NCBI GenBank assembly: GCA_964577115.1
Contig: CAZNXJ010000001.1
Location: 124,001 to 188,000, forward strand
Source: CAZNXJ01 sp964577115
Lineage (GTDB): Bacteria; Planctomycetota; Planctomycetia; Pirellulales; Pirellulaceae
Reading direction: 5' to 3'
DNA length: 64,000 nt
The notes below the pieces were generated by a model that was not told the origin of the DNA, searched no databases, and saw nothing but the letters and a program-made list of their open reading frames with translations. Of this stretch, positions 61,721 through 64,000 are shown piece by piece. The first letter of the stretch is position 1; every line of letters begins with the position of its first letter. Both the position numbers and the translations under genes were made by a program.

Positions 61721-63112
61721 TTAGGACGCGGCGAGCAGTTCGTCAATTGGCGCTCCGTGATCGATCGCCGGGTTGGGGCGGCCGGAGTGGTCGAGGAAAT
61801 GCAGCGACGGGTCCACGCCGAGGACGCGATAAATGGTGTGATGGATGTCGCCCGGCCGCAGCGGCCGATCGAGCGGTTCTTCGCCCAAGCGGTTCGTCGA
61901 TCCGACGATCTGCCCACCTTGGATGCCTCCGCCGCCGAGCAAGCAGAACATCGCGTTACCCCAATGGTCGCGGCCTGGAGTTCCCATGCTCATCGGCGGA
62001 CCGCCGTTGCCGCCGTCGTTCATGCGCGGCGTACGACTGAACTCGCCGCACAGCACGACCAGCACCTTATCATACAGGCCGCGTTCCGTCAGATCCGTAA
62101 ACAGGCCATAGACCAATTGATCGATCTTCGGCAAGTAGTTCTCCATCCCTGTCTTGAGATCCCAGTGATGGTCCCAGCCGCCGAAGTGGCACGTCACGAA
62201 CGTGGCGCCCGCCTCAACGAGTCGCCGGGCGAGCAGCGTGCTCTGGCCCCACGGGTTCCGACCGTAACGCTCGCGTAGCTTCGGGTCCTCGCTACTCAGG
62301 TCGAAAGCCTTCCGAGCCCGCTCGCCCGCCACCATCTCGTACGCTTCGCGATCGAATCGATCCATCGCATCGACCATACCACTGCGATCGACGTCGCGCC
62401 GCATACGGTCGAACTGCGTCAGCAGCCCGCGTCGATCCTCCAACCGCTCGACCGTCATCGACTCAAGCAGGCTGATGTTCGGTACACGGAAGTTGTCGGA
62501 ATTCGGATCGCCTTCGGTCTCAAACGGATTCGCCTCGGACCCCAGATAGTTTCCGCCGAAGTAGCCCGGCCGCAATCCGATGCTCATCGCATACGGAATG
62601 GCAACATTCGCTGGGATGCCGGGCTTCCGAGGACCAAGCACCTTGGTGGCGATTGAACCGAAGAATGGAAACTTGCCCGCCGTCGCCGCACCGCTTACCC
62701 CCGCGCCGCGCCCGGTCAGCATCCAGTGGCCGGCCGTGAAGTGGTCGCCCGTGCCGTGATGGAGCGAGCGGACGATCGAGAAGCGGTCGGCGATTTTCGC
62801 CTGTAGCGGAAACAGCTCGGTGATTTCGATCCCCGGCACATTCGTTTTTATCGGCGACCAGATGCCGCGATACTCGGCCGGTGCCTCGGGCTTCATGTCA
62901 TACATATCCATGTGGCCCGGACCACCGTCGAGCCACAGCAGGATGACGGAGGTGTCTTTCTTGGCCTGGCCCAGAGCGGCCGATGCCTCTCTCGCCTTCA
63001 GAATCTGCGGCAAACCGACCGTGGCCATCCCGGCCACGCCCAATTGCAAGAAGCTGCGGCGGCTAATCCCATCACAGTACTTCCGCGAACCACCAAGCTC
63101 GACACGCAACAT
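61721..63112 (-). CDS. DUF1501 protein, solitary
   Basis: 463 residues from the ATG at 63112. Tat-type leader (SRRSFLQLGVAGMATVGL), then TSVILLWLDGGPGHMDMYDMKPEAPAEYRGIWSPI, the opening of a second DUF1501 subfamily. Further landmarks are VRSLHHGTGDH, LARRLVEAGATFVTCHFGGWDHHWDLK, LCGEFSRTPRMND, GRDHWGNAMFCLLGGGGIQGGQIVGSTN. Unlike the three paired proteins it has no adjacent cytochrome gene; instead a PVC-type dehydrogenase gene is divergent 289 bp away. A 10-bp inverted repeat lies between them. Confidence 0.93.
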   Translation of the reverse strand: MLRVELGGSRKYCDGISRRSFLQLGVAGMATVGLPQILKAREASAALGQAKKDTSVILLWLDGGPGHMDMYDMKPEAPAEYRGIWSPIKTNVPGIEITELFPLQAKIADRFSIVRSLHHGTGDHFTAGHWMLTGRGAGVSGAATAGKFPFFGSIATKVLGPRKPGIPANVAIPYAMSIGLRPGYFGGNYLGSEANPFETEGDPNSDNFRVPNISLLESMTVERLEDRRGLLTQFDRMRRDVDRSGMVDAMDRFDREAYEMVAGERARKAFDLSSEDPKLRERYGRNPWGQSTLLARRLVEAGATFVTCHFGGWDHHWDLKTGMENYLPKIDQLVYGLFTDLTERGLYDKVLVVLCGEFSRTPRMNDGGNGGPPMSMGTPGRDHWGNAMFCLLGGGGIQGGQIVGSTNRLGEEPLDRPLRPGDIHHTIYRVLGVDPSLHFLDHSGRPNPAIDHGAPIDELLAAS

Positions 63113-63145
63113 GGAGGGACCTTTCGGCGGGAATGGGAGGGGGAC

Positions 63146-63173
63146 ATACGCATCCAAGCGCATGGATGCGTAT
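63146..63173. promoter_or_regulatory. Inverted repeat upstream of solitary DUF1501 gene
   Basis: ATACGCATCC and GGATGCGTAT are perfect 10-bp arms around AAGCGCAT, 34 bp before the DUF1501 start. It could be an operator for an unknown regulator or an mRNA leader hairpin. No T-run follows, so it is not a terminator. Confidence 0.5.
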
Positions 63174-63401
63174 TCTAGGGGGCTCGGAGAAACCACGTCA
63201 ACTATTTTGCCGGGCGTGCCCGTTAGTGGGGCGGCGCTCGTTCAACCGCTCCGCACTGTTCGCTCGATGGAACCTTCGGCTCGTCGCGTCCTCCCAACGC
63301 GCCGCGCGCCTGCTCGTTCCCTTTCGCCCCACGGTGGTTGGGCTATCATGAAGCGTGAAATCTTCTGCCGAATTCGTTTGTTGCCTGGAGCGACCCTCGC
63401 C

Positions 63402-64000
63402 ATGCGTATTCTTAGTGCATCCTTCTCCCTCGTCCTGGTGCTCGGCACCGTGCTCGCCGCCGCCGAGACAGAAATCGGACGGCATCGGTTCACGGTTCCC
63501 GACGGTTTCGAAATCGAACTGGTCGCCGGGCCCGATCTTGTGCCGCGTCCGATCAACGCGGATTTCGACGAGCAGGGATACCTCTATGTCACGGATTCGT
63601 CCGGGTCGAACGATCCGGTGCAGGTGCAGCTCGAGCAGAAGCCGCACCGCGTTCTGCGGCTTGCGGATACCGACGGTGACGGGCGGTTCGACGAGAGCAT
63701 CGTGTTCGCCGACCGGCTGATGTTCCCCGAGGGCGTTCTGTGGCACGAAGGCTCGCTGTACATCGCTGCTCCCCCGGCCATCATCAAGCTGACGGATACG
63801 GATGGAGATGGCGTCGCTGACGAGCGTGAGGAGTGGTTCAATGGCCAGACGCTGACCGGCTGCGCCAACGACCTGCATGGCCCGTACCGAGGTCCGGACG
63901 GCTGGATTTACTGGTGCAAGGGTGCATTTGCCGAGCAGACGTACGAGCGGCCGGGCAAACCGCCGCTGGTCACGAAGGCTTCGCACATCTTTCGCCGCGA
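63402..64000 (+). CDS. PVC-type membrane-bound dehydrogenase, N-terminal part (runs off window)
   Basis: 199 residues visible from the ATG at 63402 (an in-frame ATG at 63348 would add 18 residues and disrupt the leader). Sec signal (LSASFSLVLVLGTVLAAAE), then FTVPDGFEIELVAGPDLVPRPINADFDEQGYLYVTDSSG and two DxDGDG-type loops (DTDGDGRFDESIVF, DTDGDGVADEREEWF), the beta-propeller signature also present in the 29223 gene (landmarks). The heme-binding C-terminus lies outside. Divergent from the solitary DUF1501 gene. Confidence 0.88.
   Translation, partial: MRILSASFSLVLVLGTVLAAAETEIGRHRFTVPDGFEIELVAGPDLVPRPINADFDEQGYLYVTDSSGSNDPVQVQLEQKPHRVLRLADTDGDGRFDESIVFADRLMFPEGVLWHEGSLYIAAPPAIIKLTDTDGDGVADEREEWFNGQTLTGCANDLHGPYRGPDGWIYWCKGAFAEQTYERPGKPPLVTKASHIFRR

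Overview
The window is high-GC bacterial chromosome from a planctomycete, most likely a Pirellula-like lineage. The evidence is lineage-typical gene families: four DUF1501 proteins with twin-arginine leaders, three planctomycete-type cytochrome proteins (CxxCH + DUF1549 + DUF1553), two PVC-type membrane-bound dehydrogenases, a Ser/Thr kinase with a zinc-ribbon N-terminus, and a giant exoprotein carrying the planctomycete LEPR-like N-terminal motif (here LEQRRVFNAAP). One tRNA gene (Val-GAC) is present. I see no rRNA, CRISPR array, insertion sequence or prophage.

Region 1 (1-15810) is an envelope/export locus. A partial kinase lies downstream of an 1871-residue cadherin/VCBS-repeat exoprotein containing seven 107-residue repeats in a row. 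Divergent from it is a probable lipoprotein. Then come three minus-strand genes encoding a GAF-like/HlyD membrane protein, a periplasmic HlyD adaptor, and a PqqD-like/M50 protease/HlyD fusion, with a divergent TolC-type outer-membrane protein. No ABC transporter or RND pump is in the cluster. This is my main candidate for an undescribed system: a protease-centred exporter, perhaps for the neighbouring exoprotein (inference).

Region 2 (15970-25400) holds tRNA-Val; arrays of short inverted tandem repeats; a MarR regulator and DoxX protein sharing a probable operator; an SGNH hydrolase; an SBD-HNH type IV restriction enzyme predicted to cut phosphorothioated DNA; and a TetR-adaptor-pump RND efflux operon with a 16-bp perfect palindrome at its promoter.

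Region 3 (25380-36230) is mostly housekeeping or single genes: TfoX-N protein, cysteine hydrolase, RdgC-like protein, enolase-superfamily enzyme, PVC heme-binding dehydrogenase, an orphan Hcp-type tube protein with a strong terminator, adenylate kinase and citrate synthase.

Region 4 (36224-57906) is accessory catabolic and surface metabolism. A minus-strand cluster encodes a ceramidase-like protein, an SGNH hydrolase, a two-domain esterase and a small HExxH membrane protein. It is followed by a TauE/SafE permease, then three cytochrome/DUF1501 pairs (two plus, one minus). The minus pair is divergent from a XylR-type AraC regulator, with a 9-bp inverted repeat in the shared promoter.

Region 5 (57990-64000) contains a small conserved protein, an isolated succinate dehydrogenase iron-sulfur subunit, an orphan beta-class DNA methyltransferase, an RsmC/RlmG-like methyltransferase, a fourth DUF1501 protein and a divergent, truncated PVC dehydrogenase. 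All calls come from reading the sequence and translated proteins; no database search was run.
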